Shown in pieces: positions 33,095-41,087 of a stretch of DNA of 64,000 nt (positions are counted from its first letter, which is position 1; the number at the start of each line of letters is the position of its first letter). This DNA is from UBA1926 sp036732005. GTDB lineage: Bacteria; Planctomycetota; Phycisphaerae; Phycisphaerales; UBA1924. The notes beneath the pieces are model-generated. The model saw nothing but the letters and a program-made list of their open reading frames with translations, was not told the DNA's origin and searched no databases. The DNA lies in NCBI GenBank assembly GCA_036732005.1, contig DAINDF010000018.1, positions 1 through 64,000 on the forward strand. Direction: 5' to 3'. The position numbers and the translations under genes were made by a program.

Positions 33095-34264
33095 ATGAAG
33101 ACCATGATCACGATCATCGCCCTCGCCTCCGGCAGCGTGCTGGGGGTTCCGGCGTACACCGTTCACGACCTCGGGCTTCTGGGGCTCGAGGCGGAGGCCC
33201 ACGCCATCAACGACGCGGGGGTCGCCGTGGGGCTCAGCTACGACACGATCGCCGCCCATCTCGCGGTCCGCTTCGAGCCCGGCGGCCCGGTTCCCCTGCT
33301 CGGGCCGATCGCGTTCGAGCAGAGCGAGTCGGTGGATATCAACGACGCGGGCCTGATCGCCGCGATGGCGTTCACGCTCGGGGAACTGACCTCTCACGGG
33401 TACATCACCGACGGCTCGCTGCCGCCGCTCGACATCGGCGCGTTCATCCCGCGGGCGATCGACGAACAGGGGCGGCTGGTCGGTGCGCGCCCCGTGCTCA
33501 CCGCGGACAGCGTGTATCGCGAGCGGGCCGCGTGGTGGAACGGCGCCACCCGGATCGATCTCCCGTCGCTCTCGGGCGCGGATTGGTCGATCGCGCACGA
33601 TATCGACGCCGCGGGACGGATCGTCGGCGCCGTCACGCCGGCCGGCGCGATCCGGCCCAAGGCGGTCCTCTGGGACGGGCCCATCGTGACCGATCTCGGC
33701 TCGCTCGGCGGGCAGTCCGCCCAGGCCCTGGGCATGAACGATCTGGGCGACATCGTCGGCGTGTCGGACACGCCCTCCGGCGCCCCACACGCGTTCCTGT
33801 TCCATGTCAGCGGGGCGAGCGTCACCGAGCGCATCGATCTCGGCGTCATCGCCGGGAACGACAGCGCGGCCTGCGCGGTCAACGCCTCCCGGCAGGTCGT
33901 CGGGGCGTCGAACGGACGGGCGTTCCTCTGGCAGGACGGCGCGATCCACGACCTGAACACCCTGGTCGCCGATCTTGACGGGTGGGATCTCCAGTCCGCC
34001 ATGTCCATCAACGACGCGGGCGTGATCGTCGGTCACGGGACGCACAAGCCGTTCGGCCGGAGGGCGTTCATGCTCGTTCCCGCGAACGACTGCCCGGCCG
34101 ACCTCGCCGAGCCGTTCGGCGTCCTTGATCTCGCCGATGTCACGGCGTTCATCGTCGCGTTCCTTGCGCACGACCCGCTCGCCGATCTCGCCGAACCGTT
34201 CGGGGTCTTCGACCTCGGCGATGTCACCGCGTTCGTGCAGTCCTTCCTCGCCGGCTGCCCCTGA
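33095..34264 (+). CDS. Secreted HAF-repeat protein with GC-type dockerin
   Basis: 389 residues from ATG 33095, with GAGGAGTGA upstream. The signal peptide (TMITIIALASGSVLGV) leads straight into HAF-family repeats: 'AHAINDAGVAVGLS', 'SVDINDAGLIAAMA', 'DLGSLGGQSAQALGMNDLGDIVGVS' and 'SINDAGVIVGHG'. These predicted extracellular repeats have no defined chemistry. The dockerin has both loops in the AEPFGV form and ends LAGCP. It begins 11 bases after the heptahaem cytochrome and shares its transcript, ending at the terminator at 34295. The repeat-family call is good; the function is unknown. Confidence 0.85.
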   Translation: MKTMITIIALASGSVLGVPAYTVHDLGLLGLEAEAHAINDAGVAVGLSYDTIAAHLAVRFEPGGPVPLLGPIAFEQSESVDINDAGLIAAMAFTLGELTSHGYITDGSLPPLDIGAFIPRAIDEQGRLVGARPVLTADSVYRERAAWWNGATRIDLPSLSGADWSIAHDIDAAGRIVGAVTPAGAIRPKAVLWDGPIVTDLGSLGGQSAQALGMNDLGDIVGVSDTPSGAPHAFLFHVSGASVTERIDLGVIAGNDSAACAVNASRQVVGASNGRAFLWQDGAIHDLNTLVADLDGWDLQSAMSINDAGVIVGHGTHKPFGRRAFMLVPANDCPADLAEPFGVLDLADVTAFIVAFLAHDPLADLAEPFGVFDLGDVTAFVQSFLAGCP

Positions 34265-34294
34265 CGCGGCCCGCGCCAGGAGAACAAGGGATCT

Positions 34295-34326
34295 CCCCGC
34301 TCCGAAACCCGGAGCGGGGTTTCTTT
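34295..34326 (+). terminator. Rho-independent terminator
   Basis: Perfect 10-bp stem CCCCGCTCCG/CGGAGCGGGG, loop AAACC, then TTTCTTT, 30 bases after the HAF-dockerin stop. Confidence 0.9.
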
Positions 34327-34343
34327 GCGCGGCATCGTCCAGG

Positions 34344-34349
34344 TAGGCT
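34344..34349 (+). promoter_or_regulatory. Candidate -10 box (TAGGCT)
   Basis: GGTAGGCTGAA, like the GGTAGTCTGAA before the dockerin gene at 58540. It lies 58 bases before ATG 34408, directly after the terminator T-tract. Confidence 0.4.
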
Positions 34350-34407
34350 GAAATCGTGCGCCGTCGACGCGCCGCCTCGTGGGGCACGCCGTTGAAAGGA
34401 GCAAGCC

Positions 34408-35334
34408 ATGCAGTCTCCGCTTTTCGTGAGCATCGGCCCGTTGGCCGCGGCTGCGGTGCTGTTCAGCGCCGGGCCCGCGAGCGCGCAGTTCAGGCTCTTC
34501 GACGACTTCGACGACGACACCCTGGGCCTCGTCGACGGGCAGGACGGGTGGGACTCAAGCGGAGGCGCCAACTCGATCGCGGTTGATCCCGATGATCTTT
34601 CCAATCTGGTTCTGCTGGTTCCCGCCTCCTCATCGAGGCTGCACAAGATGCTCTCGCCAATGGGTTTGTCGGTCGCGGATGGTCAGATTCGGATGATGTT
34701 CATGCGCGTCCGCGTGGCGAGGAAGCAGACCTTCTCCGTCGGGCTCTCGTTCCTCTCGCACCCGACGGAGTACAGCGATTTCGGGCCGGAGATCGGGATG
34801 GCGTCCACCGCGAACGACCTCGATCTCCGCGTGTGGGACGGCGACGGGGACATGTACGAGGATCTCACGCAGCTCCTGCCCGCGACCTGGTACAACCTCT
34901 GGGTCAGGGTCGATTCGTCGGCAAACACCGCCGCGGTCTGGCTCAACAGCACACCGGGCGCCACGGCCACGCCGGATGACCGCCTGTGCGCCGCCGATGG
35001 GGACGACCTCTTCGAGTTCCGCGCCGGAAACTCGGCCAACCTCTTCAACTTCTATGTGCGCACCTCCGGGGGCGACAGCGGCGAAAACCAGGGGCCGGTC
35101 TTCTTCGACGACATCTTCATCGAGATCACCGACTCGCTGAACCTCTCCAACCCGATCGGCGCATGCACGCCCGACCTGAACGGGGACGGCGTGCTCGACC
35201 TCTCGGATGTTTCCGACTTCGTCGCCGCGTTCCTCGCCGGCGAGCCGCAGGCGGATCTGGCGCCGATGTTCGGGGCTCACGATCTGGCCGATGTTGTCGC
35301 CTTCGTCTCCGGGTTCCTTGCGGGCTGCCCGTAG
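34408..35334 (+). CDS. Secreted LamG-like protein with GC-type dockerin
   Basis: 308 residues, with AAGGAG six bases before the ATG. After the signal peptide (cleavage near ASAQ) a roughly 220-residue beta-sandwich-like domain contains FDDFDDDTLG at the start and WYNLWVRVDSSANTAAVWLN in the middle. This is the pattern of concanavalin/LamG-like carbohydrate-binding or structural modules; no catalytic pair was identified. The dockerin is a hybrid: the first loop is canonical (DLNGDGVLDLSD), the second degenerate (APMFGAHDLAD), ending LAGCP. It is the smallest dockerin protein here and the last of the plus-strand run. A binding role is likely but unproven. Confidence 0.7.
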   Translation: MQSPLFVSIGPLAAAAVLFSAGPASAQFRLFDDFDDDTLGLVDGQDGWDSSGGANSIAVDPDDLSNLVLLVPASSSRLHKMLSPMGLSVADGQIRMMFMRVRVARKQTFSVGLSFLSHPTEYSDFGPEIGMASTANDLDLRVWDGDGDMYEDLTQLLPATWYNLWVRVDSSANTAAVWLNSTPGATATPDDRLCAADGDDLFEFRAGNSANLFNFYVRTSGGDSGENQGPVFFDDIFIEITDSLNLSNPIGACTPDLNGDGVLDLSDVSDFVAAFLAGEPQADLAPMFGAHDLADVVAFVSGFLAGCP

Positions 35335-35407
35335 CGGCTGTCAAGACCGAGGCATGAGGAGTACGGTGGGCAGGCCGCCTGAGGCCCGGCGTCCCGAGGC
35401 CGCCGAA

Positions 35408-37051
35408 TCAGGAGGCCGTCGCCGGCGTGTACAGCGTCGGCGCGTCGGGCCCGACGGGCAGGCCCAGCGCGAAGACCCAGAGGTAGAAGAACGCGGTCCA
35501 GGTGAGCAGGAAGGCGATCGTGAAGGGCAGCATCGTCGCGATCATCGTGCCGATCCCGAGGTCCTTCTTGTACTTGGTCGCCATCGCGAGGATCAGGCCA
35601 AAGTAGGACATCATCGGGGTGATGATGTTCGTCGTGCTGTCGCCGATGCGGTAGGCCGTCTGCGTCACCTCGGGGCTGTACCCCAGCTGCATCAGCATGG
35701 GGACGAAGATCGGGGCGGTCACGGCCCACTTGGCGCTCGCGGAGCCGATGACCAGGTTCACGACCGCGCACAGGGCGATGAAGGGAAGGAAGACGAGCGG
35801 GTTGTCGAGCTTGAGCGTGATCAGCAGGTCGGCCCCGAGCACGGCGAGGATCGAGCCCAGCCCCGAACGCTCGAAGTACGCCACGAACTGCGCCGCGAAG
35901 AACACGAGCACGATGTAGAGCCCCATCGAGCGCATGGAGTCGGCCATCGCGTCGACCATGTCGCGGTCGTTCTTCACGGTGCCCACGATGCGGCCGTAGA
36001 CGAATCCCGGGATCAGGAAGAAGATCACGATCAGCGGGACGACGGACCTGAGGAGGGGACGGATGGCGTCGGCGCCGGTCGCCTCGGGATTGGGGTTGCG
36101 CATCACGCCCCAGCCCGGGAGCCACGCGAGAGCGCCCGACCCTGGGAAGGAGGGCCCGGCGACCACGACGATCCCGAGTGAGACGACCAGCATGCTCAGC
36201 CCCGCCCAGATGAGGCCTCTGCGTTCGAGCGAGGTCGGCATCGCCGTCGTCTTCTTCTCGTTCAGGTCCTCGGACGCGAGTGACTCGTCGTACGCCCCGA
36301 GCCTCGGCTCGACGATGTACTCGGTGACGGCCCACCCGACCGCGGTGACAAGAAAAGTGCTCGCGGCCATGAAGTACCAGTTGCACGCCGGGTTGACCTC
36401 GTACGCCGGGTCGATGAGCTTCGCGGCCTCTTCGGTGATGCCGGCGAGCAGCGGGTCGATCGTCCCGATCAGGAGGTTGGCGCTGTACCCGGCCGACACG
36501 CCGGCGAACGCGGCGGCCATCCCGGCGAAGGGATGCCGCCCCAAGGCGTGGTAGATCGCCATCGCGAGGGGGATGATGACCACATACCCCATCTCGCTGG
36601 CGGCGTTGCTGACGACGCCGGCGAAGACCACGACCAGCGTGACCATGCGACGCGGCGCGTTGAGCACCAGCGCGCGCACGGCGGCGGTCAGCAGCCCCGA
36701 TTTCTCCGCCACCGCGACGCCGAGCAGCGAGACCAGCACCGTGCCCAGCGGCGCAAACCCGCTGAAGTTCACGACCATCGACTCCCCGATCCAGCGGATG
36801 CCCTCGCCGCTCAGCAGGTTGCGCACGACGAGCCGCTCGCCCTCTCGGCCGGGCCTGGGGTCCTCGACCTCCAGCCCCGCCCACGAGGCCACGGCGCTGG
36901 CGATCAGCACGCCCACGGCGAAGATCGCGAAGAGCGTGACCGGGTTGGGGAGCAGATTGCCCACCCACTCGATCGCGGCGAGGAACCGGGCAAGGCCCCG
37001 GCTCGGGCGGGGCGCGTCGGGCGATCTCGGTGTGTCGGGGTGCGTCGGCAT
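35408..37051 (-). CDS. AbgT-family transporter
   Basis: 547 residues from ATG 37051, with about twelve hydrophobic helices. Family features include NLLPNPVTLFAIFA near the start, YSANLLIGTIDPLLAGIT, SASAKWAVTAPIFVPM and AYRIGDSTTNIITPMMSYF. Characterised AbgT members import p-aminobenzoyl-glutamate; others, such as MtrF and YdaH, export antifolates or p-aminobenzoate. No abgA/B hydrolase lies alongside, so the substrate is open. The ATG follows a TATCGT box by seven bases with no Shine-Dalgarno, supporting this start over the ATG at 37099. The gene is transcribed toward the dockerin run and shares a 205-base divergent region with the subtilisin-like gene. Confidence 0.9.
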   Translation of the reverse strand: MPTHPDTPRSPDAPRPSRGLARFLAAIEWVGNLLPNPVTLFAIFAVGVLIASAVASWAGLEVEDPRPGREGERLVVRNLLSGEGIRWIGESMVVNFSGFAPLGTVLVSLLGVAVAEKSGLLTAAVRALVLNAPRRMVTLVVVFAGVVSNAASEMGYVVIIPLAMAIYHALGRHPFAGMAAAFAGVSAGYSANLLIGTIDPLLAGITEEAAKLIDPAYEVNPACNWYFMAASTFLVTAVGWAVTEYIVEPRLGAYDESLASEDLNEKKTTAMPTSLERRGLIWAGLSMLVVSLGIVVVAGPSFPGSGALAWLPGWGVMRNPNPEATGADAIRPLLRSVVPLIVIFFLIPGFVYGRIVGTVKNDRDMVDAMADSMRSMGLYIVLVFFAAQFVAYFERSGLGSILAVLGADLLITLKLDNPLVFLPFIALCAVVNLVIGSASAKWAVTAPIFVPMLMQLGYSPEVTQTAYRIGDSTTNIITPMMSYFGLILAMATKYKKDLGIGTMIATMLPFTIAFLLTWTAFFYLWVFALGLPVGPDAPTLYTPATAS

Positions 37052-37058
37052 GGGCGGG

Positions 37059-37064
37059 ACGATA
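37059..37064 (-). promoter_or_regulatory. Leaderless -10 box (TATCGT) of the AbgT gene
   Basis: On the minus strand TATCGT is followed by seven bases (CCCGCCC) and the ATG at 37051. No ribosome-binding site is present. Confidence 0.5.
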
Positions 37065-37175
37065 CCACCTCGGGCCGATTGCGAACAACCTGCGATCAAA
37101 GCGGATGCAGGGGTGGTCAGGAGCGGCGGGGCCCCGAGGGCCCGGCGGAAAATCGGGCTGAGCGGTCCGGATCTG

Positions 37176-37204
37176 TTGCCGATTCGGGGGAGTTCCTGTA
37201 GTCT
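37176..37204 (+). promoter_or_regulatory. Candidate promoter of the subtilisin-like gene
   Basis: TTGCCG (37176-37181), 17 bases, TAGTCT (37199-37204), 52 bases before ATG 37257. This is the best -35/-10 pair seen in the window. Confidence 0.55.
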
Positions 37205-37256
37205 GAACCGCCTCTGGGGCGTTCTGTCCGTTCATATTTCGAGAGGGGACATCGTG

Positions 37257-40200
37257 ATGAGCATTCGTTCTGGATCGGCGGCGATCCTCGCCTGCCTTGC
37301 CGGTACCGTGATCGCCGCTGACATCCCGTGGCGGAATGTCGACCGGGTCGCCGCCTTCGAGTCGGCCCGGGCCCAGGAGGCCCCGGCGGACGCCCTGCAG
37401 CGGCTCTCGGGCCGGGAATCACGCGTGGTCGTGACCTTCGCCTCGATCCCGACGCCCGCCGAGCGGCTTGCGCTCGCCGAGTCGGGCGTGACGCTGCTCG
37501 CCCCGCTCGGGGGCCCGGCGTTCTTCGCCCGGATTGACCCCACAGTGCAGCCCTCGCGGGCGGCGCGGTCCGCGGCGTTTGAGTTCGTGGGCGAGATCGC
37601 CCCGGCCCACCGGCTCGACGAGAAGCTGACCGGCGCCGAGGCGCCGTCATGGGCGCTCGCCGAGGCCGGGACCGACCCGGCGGCCAACCCGGTCATCGGC
37701 GTGTATGTGCAGCTCCACGCGGATGTCTCGCCGGCTGACGCCGGCGTGCGGAACATGATCGCGCTGGCGGGCGGCGTGGTGCGCGACACGGTGCAGTCGG
37801 TGAACATGCTGGTCGTTGAGCTGCCCTTCAGGAACATCGCCGATCTGGCTCAGGACGACCGCGTGCAGTGGATCGAGCCCCCGCTGCCCCGGATGGGCAT
37901 GTTCAACGCCGACAACCGCATCCGCGTGCAGGCCAACGAGGCCCAGGCCGCGCCGTACAACCTCGACGGCTCGGGGGTCACGGTCTTCGTGTACGACGGG
38001 GGCGCGGTGCGGACGACGCACAACGATTTCCAGGGCCGCGCCACGGTGATTGACGGGGACGCGACCAACTACCACTCCACCCATGTCGCGGGCACAATCG
38101 GGGGCGCCGGCGTCGCGAACGCGACCCACAAGGGGATGGCGCCGGGCGTCGGCATCCTCAGCGCCGGCTTTGAGTACGACGGCTCGGGCACCTTCCTCTA
38201 CACCAACCCGGGCGATCTGGAGTTCGACTACACCAACGCCATCAACCAGGGCGCGGACATGTCGAACAACTCCATCGGCTCCAATGTCGCCCCCAACGGG
38301 TTCCCCTGCTCGTACGAGGGCGATTACGGCCTCACCGCCGCGACCATCGACGCGGTCGTCCGCGGGTCGCTGGGCGAGCCCATCGTGATCTTCTGGGCCG
38401 CGGGCAACGAGCGGGGCAGCGGGTCGTGCGGCACGACCTACAACACCACCCCGCCCCCGTCGAACAACAAGAACTCGATCACCGTCGGGGCGCTCAATTC
38501 GAACAACGACACCGTCACGAGTTTCACCTCGTGGGGCCCCTCCGACGACGGGCGCATCCGCCCGGTGATCTCGGCCCCGGGGTGCCAGTCCAACGCCGAC
38601 GGGGGTGTGACGAGCACCGACTCCGCCTCGAACACGGCCTACACGACGCTCTGCGGCACCTCGATGGCCTCGCCCACCGCCTGCGGCGTGGGGGCGCTCA
38701 TCTATGACGACTTCCGCGCCACCTTCCCGGGCCAGCCCGATCCTTCCAACCAGCTGATGAAGGTCTGGCTCGCCCACAACGCCGTCGACCTCGGCAACCC
38801 GGGCCCGGACAACCAGACGGGGTACGGCTCGATCCGCGCCATCCCCACCATCGACTTCGTGCGCACCGGGCAGTGGGACGAGGGCTCGGTCGACAACGGG
38901 GGCATCCAGACCTTCACCGTCGATGTCGCCCCGGGAACCCCCGAGTTGAAGCTGACCATGGCGTGGGACGATGTCCCGGGAACGCCCAATGTCAGCCCCG
39001 CCCTCGTGAACGACCTCGACCTCGTCGTGGTCGACCCCAGCGGGGCCCGGCACTATCCATGGACCATCAACCCCGCGAGCCCGGGCTCGCCCGCCGTCAA
39101 GACCCAGGAGGACCACCTCAACAACATCGAGCAGGTGCAGGTCAGCAACCCGGCGTCGGGCCGGTGGATGATCCAGGTCGTGGGGCACAGCGTGCCGCAG
39201 GGGCCCCAGGGGTTCGCCATCGCGGGCACCCCGGCCCTGGGCCCGGGCCTGCTCGCCGCGAGCCTCGAATCGGGCGTGCCCGACCTGCTCGCCCCGGCCA
39301 CGCCGCTCGAGGTCCGCGTCGGCGTCGAGCCGGGCGTGGACGCGCTCGTGCCGGGCTCCGTGGCCCTGCACTACCGTCTCAACGGCGGGGCGTACACCGT
39401 GGTGCCGATGGGTGACGCCGGCGGCGGCGATTTCCTCTCGACCATCCCCGGCGCGAACTGCGATCAGACCATGGAGTTCTTTGTCACCGCCGAGGGTGTC
39501 GAGGCGGGCGTCGTCACCGTGCCGCCCGGCGGCACCCCGTTCGCCGTGGAGATCGGCGAGATCGAGACCATCCTGGTCGACAACTTCGAGACCGACCTGG
39601 GCTGGACCGTCTCGGGCGACGCGACCGACGGGCAGTGGACGCGGGGTATCCCGGTCGACTGTTCCTCCCGCGGCGCCCCGGGCGCCGACGCCGACGGGTC
39701 GGGGCAGTGCTGGGTGACCGACAACAGCGCGGCCTCCTCCTGCAACTCCGATGTCGACAACGGGACGACGATCCTGACCTCGCCCGTGTTTGATCTGCCC
39801 GACGGGGCCCAGGTGTCCTATCGCTACTGGTTCAGCGATATCGCCTCGGGCGGCATCAACGGCGACGAGTGGGGCGTCGACTACTCCACCGACGGCGGCT
39901 CCAACTGGACGCGGCTGCGCACGGTGACCAGCGTCGCGGCGACCTGGCGCTCCGACACCATCTTCATCGGGGACGAGGTGCCCGCGGGCGCGAACCTGCG
40001 CTTCCGGTTCACGGCCAACGATGTCGGATCGCAGAATGTCATCGAGGCCGGCCTCGATGATTTCCGGATCAGCCGGCAGTTCTGCGAGGATGTGAACCTC
40101 GGCTGCAACCCCGCCGACATCGCCGAGCCCTTCGATGTGCTCGATCTGGCGGATGTCCAGGCGTTCATCGCGGGCTTCACGGGGCAGGACCCCGTCGCGG

Positions 40201-40280
40201 ACATCGCCGCCCCGTTCGGCGTGTGGGACCTCGCCGATGTGCAGGCCTTCATCGCCTCGTTCAACGCGGGCTGCCCGTAA
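37257..40280 (+). CDS. Secreted subtilisin-like (S8) protease with GC-type dockerin
   Basis: 1007 residues from ATG 37257 (GAGAGGGGA site upstream). A signal peptide (AAILACLAGTVIAA) and a propeptide of about 200 residues precede the S8 domain. The triad is visible as Asp247 in VFVYDGG, His276 in HSTHVAGT and Ser469 in CGTSMASP, with oxyanion Asn in WAAGNE. A P-domain-like beta-sandwich follows (LKLTMAWDDVPG, NDLDLVVVDPSG), then a second beta-rich region with WTRGIPVDC. The dockerin has degenerate loops (AEPFDVLDLAD, AAPFGVWDLAD) and ends NAGCP. It should degrade protein outside the cytoplasm. The gene stands alone with its own promoter and terminator. Confidence 0.92.
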   Translation: MSIRSGSAAILACLAGTVIAADIPWRNVDRVAAFESARAQEAPADALQRLSGRESRVVVTFASIPTPAERLALAESGVTLLAPLGGPAFFARIDPTVQPSRAARSAAFEFVGEIAPAHRLDEKLTGAEAPSWALAEAGTDPAANPVIGVYVQLHADVSPADAGVRNMIALAGGVVRDTVQSVNMLVVELPFRNIADLAQDDRVQWIEPPLPRMGMFNADNRIRVQANEAQAAPYNLDGSGVTVFVYDGGAVRTTHNDFQGRATVIDGDATNYHSTHVAGTIGGAGVANATHKGMAPGVGILSAGFEYDGSGTFLYTNPGDLEFDYTNAINQGADMSNNSIGSNVAPNGFPCSYEGDYGLTAATIDAVVRGSLGEPIVIFWAAGNERGSGSCGTTYNTTPPPSNNKNSITVGALNSNNDTVTSFTSWGPSDDGRIRPVISAPGCQSNADGGVTSTDSASNTAYTTLCGTSMASPTACGVGALIYDDFRATFPGQPDPSNQLMKVWLAHNAVDLGNPGPDNQTGYGSIRAIPTIDFVRTGQWDEGSVDNGGIQTFTVDVAPGTPELKLTMAWDDVPGTPNVSPALVNDLDLVVVDPSGARHYPWTINPASPGSPAVKTQEDHLNNIEQVQVSNPASGRWMIQVVGHSVPQGPQGFAIAGTPALGPGLLAASLESGVPDLLAPATPLEVRVGVEPGVDALVPGSVALHYRLNGGAYTVVPMGDAGGGDFLSTIPGANCDQTMEFFVTAEGVEAGVVTVPPGGTPFAVEIGEIETILVDNFETDLGWTVSGDATDGQWTRGIPVDCSSRGAPGADADGSGQCWVTDNSAASSCNSDVDNGTTILTSPVFDLPDGAQVSYRYWFSDIASGGINGDEWGVDYSTDGGSNWTRLRTVTSVAATWRSDTIFIGDEVPAGANLRFRFTANDVGSQNVIEAGLDDFRISRQFCEDVNLGCNPADIAEPFDVLDLADVQAFIAGFTGQDPVADIAAPFGVWDLADVQAFIASFNAGCP

Positions 40281-40304
40281 CACCGCCGGCGTGCGAGATG
40301 ACCG

Positions 40305-40333
40305 AGGGGCGCTCCCGCGAGCGCCCCTTTTTT
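40305..40333 (+). terminator. Rho-independent terminator of the S8 protease gene
   Basis: Perfect 9-bp stem AGGGGCGCT/AGCGCCCCT, loop CCCGCG, with a run of six T, 24 bases after the stop. Confidence 0.9.
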
Positions 40334-40398
40334 CATGCGCGCCCGAACCGGGGCGCGATGGGCCGTGGGCATGCCGGCCCGAGGCCTCACGCGGGTTC

Positions 40399-40511
40399 CC
40401 GGTCGTCCTTGGACCATGGTGCCGTGGCTCATCTCGAAGAGTGAACCACGAGATGACGGCGTGGGCCGGCCTGAACCGCCGTCACCCTTGGGGATGACGG
40501 CGGGCACCGGG
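40399..40511 (+). repeat. Dispersed repeat, copy A
   Basis: About 110 bases that recur in inverted orientation at 44399-44510, roughly 85-90 % identical by eye with one small indel. It contains two self-complementary parts: TCATCTCG (40429-40436) with CGAGATGA (40449-40456), and CCGCCGTCA with TGACGGCGG near its right end. It looks like a folded intergenic repeat rather than coding DNA. Confidence 0.8.
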
Positions 40512-40536
40512 GCACACGGTGGAACGGAGATCGGTC

Positions 40537-41031
40537 TCAGTCGCGGTCGAGCCAGCTCAGGCGGGCGAGTTCCCGCAGCAGCGGGGCGAGGGGGGTGTCG
40601 GCATCGGCGTCGTGCTGGGCCGCCCGGACCCGACCTTCGGCGCTGATCTCGAGCAGCGCCACACGCCGGTCCGCCGGGGGGGTGAAGACCTGCGGGCCCG
40701 GGACCTCGGCCTGGCCCGGCCCGGCCTGCGCGGCCAGGGCGTACAGCCGGTCGACCTCGCCCGGATCGAGTTCCCGCACAAGGGGGGGGAACCCCGGCCT
40801 CGAGACCCCGATGCCCGACTCGGCCCGGAGCCTGCCATCAGGGTCCACCGCGTACCGGGCGGGGCGGAGCCAGCGCGGGTCGGGCAGGGCGGTCTTGTCG
40901 GCCTCGACCGGATAGACGGTGATGAGCAGGGCGAAGTCGCCCGGCCGGTCGTCGGGGAGCGTCGCGGAGGTGGCGGCGCAGCCCCCGAGAAAGAGCGCGG
41001 CGGGGAGCATCCAGAGCGGGGTTCGGGGCAT
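40537..41031 (-). CDS. Small predicted lipoprotein of unknown function
   Basis: 164 residues. The N-terminus (PLWMLPAALFLGGCAAT) has a lipobox with Cys at about position 18, so it should be lipid-anchored. The rest shows no family I recognise: one FALLITVYPVEADK segment looks like a beta strand, followed by a charged alpha/beta region with ELDPGEVDRLYALAAQAG. It is transcribed divergently from pheT. Its TAGACT box is five bases before the ATG with no ribosome site, so a leaderless message is likely, which supports this start. It has no operon partner. Confidence 0.7.
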   Translation of the reverse strand: MPRTPLWMLPAALFLGGCAATSATLPDDRPGDFALLITVYPVEADKTALPDPRWLRPARYAVDPDGRLRAESGIGVSRPGFPPLVRELDPGEVDRLYALAAQAGPGQAEVPGPQVFTPPADRRVALLEISAEGRVRAAQHDADADTPLAPLLRELARLSWLDRD

Positions 41032-41036
41032 GGCGG

Positions 41037-41042
41037 AGTCTA
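41037..41042 (-). promoter_or_regulatory. Leaderless -10 box (TAGACT) of the lipoprotein gene
   Basis: On the minus strand TAGACT is followed by CCGCC and the ATG at 41031. It shares a 56-base divergent gap with the pheT promoter. Confidence 0.55.
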
Positions 41043-41073
41043 CCCCGGGCGGGCGGGTCCGCGTCGCCCGCGC

Positions 41074-41079
41074 TACGCT
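41074..41079 (+). promoter_or_regulatory. Leaderless -10 box (TACGCT) of pheT
   Basis: TACGCT, then eight bases (TTGCCCCC), then the pheT ATG at 41088. There is no purine-rich ribosome site. Confidence 0.55.
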
Positions 41080-41087
41080 TTGCCCCC

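Noticed and set aside
40335..40530. Small ORFs reading through the dispersed repeats (for example the PWLISKSEP-type peptide)
   Set aside because: Copies A and B differ by indels that break any shared frame, and no ribosome site was found; palindromic structure explains the conservation better.
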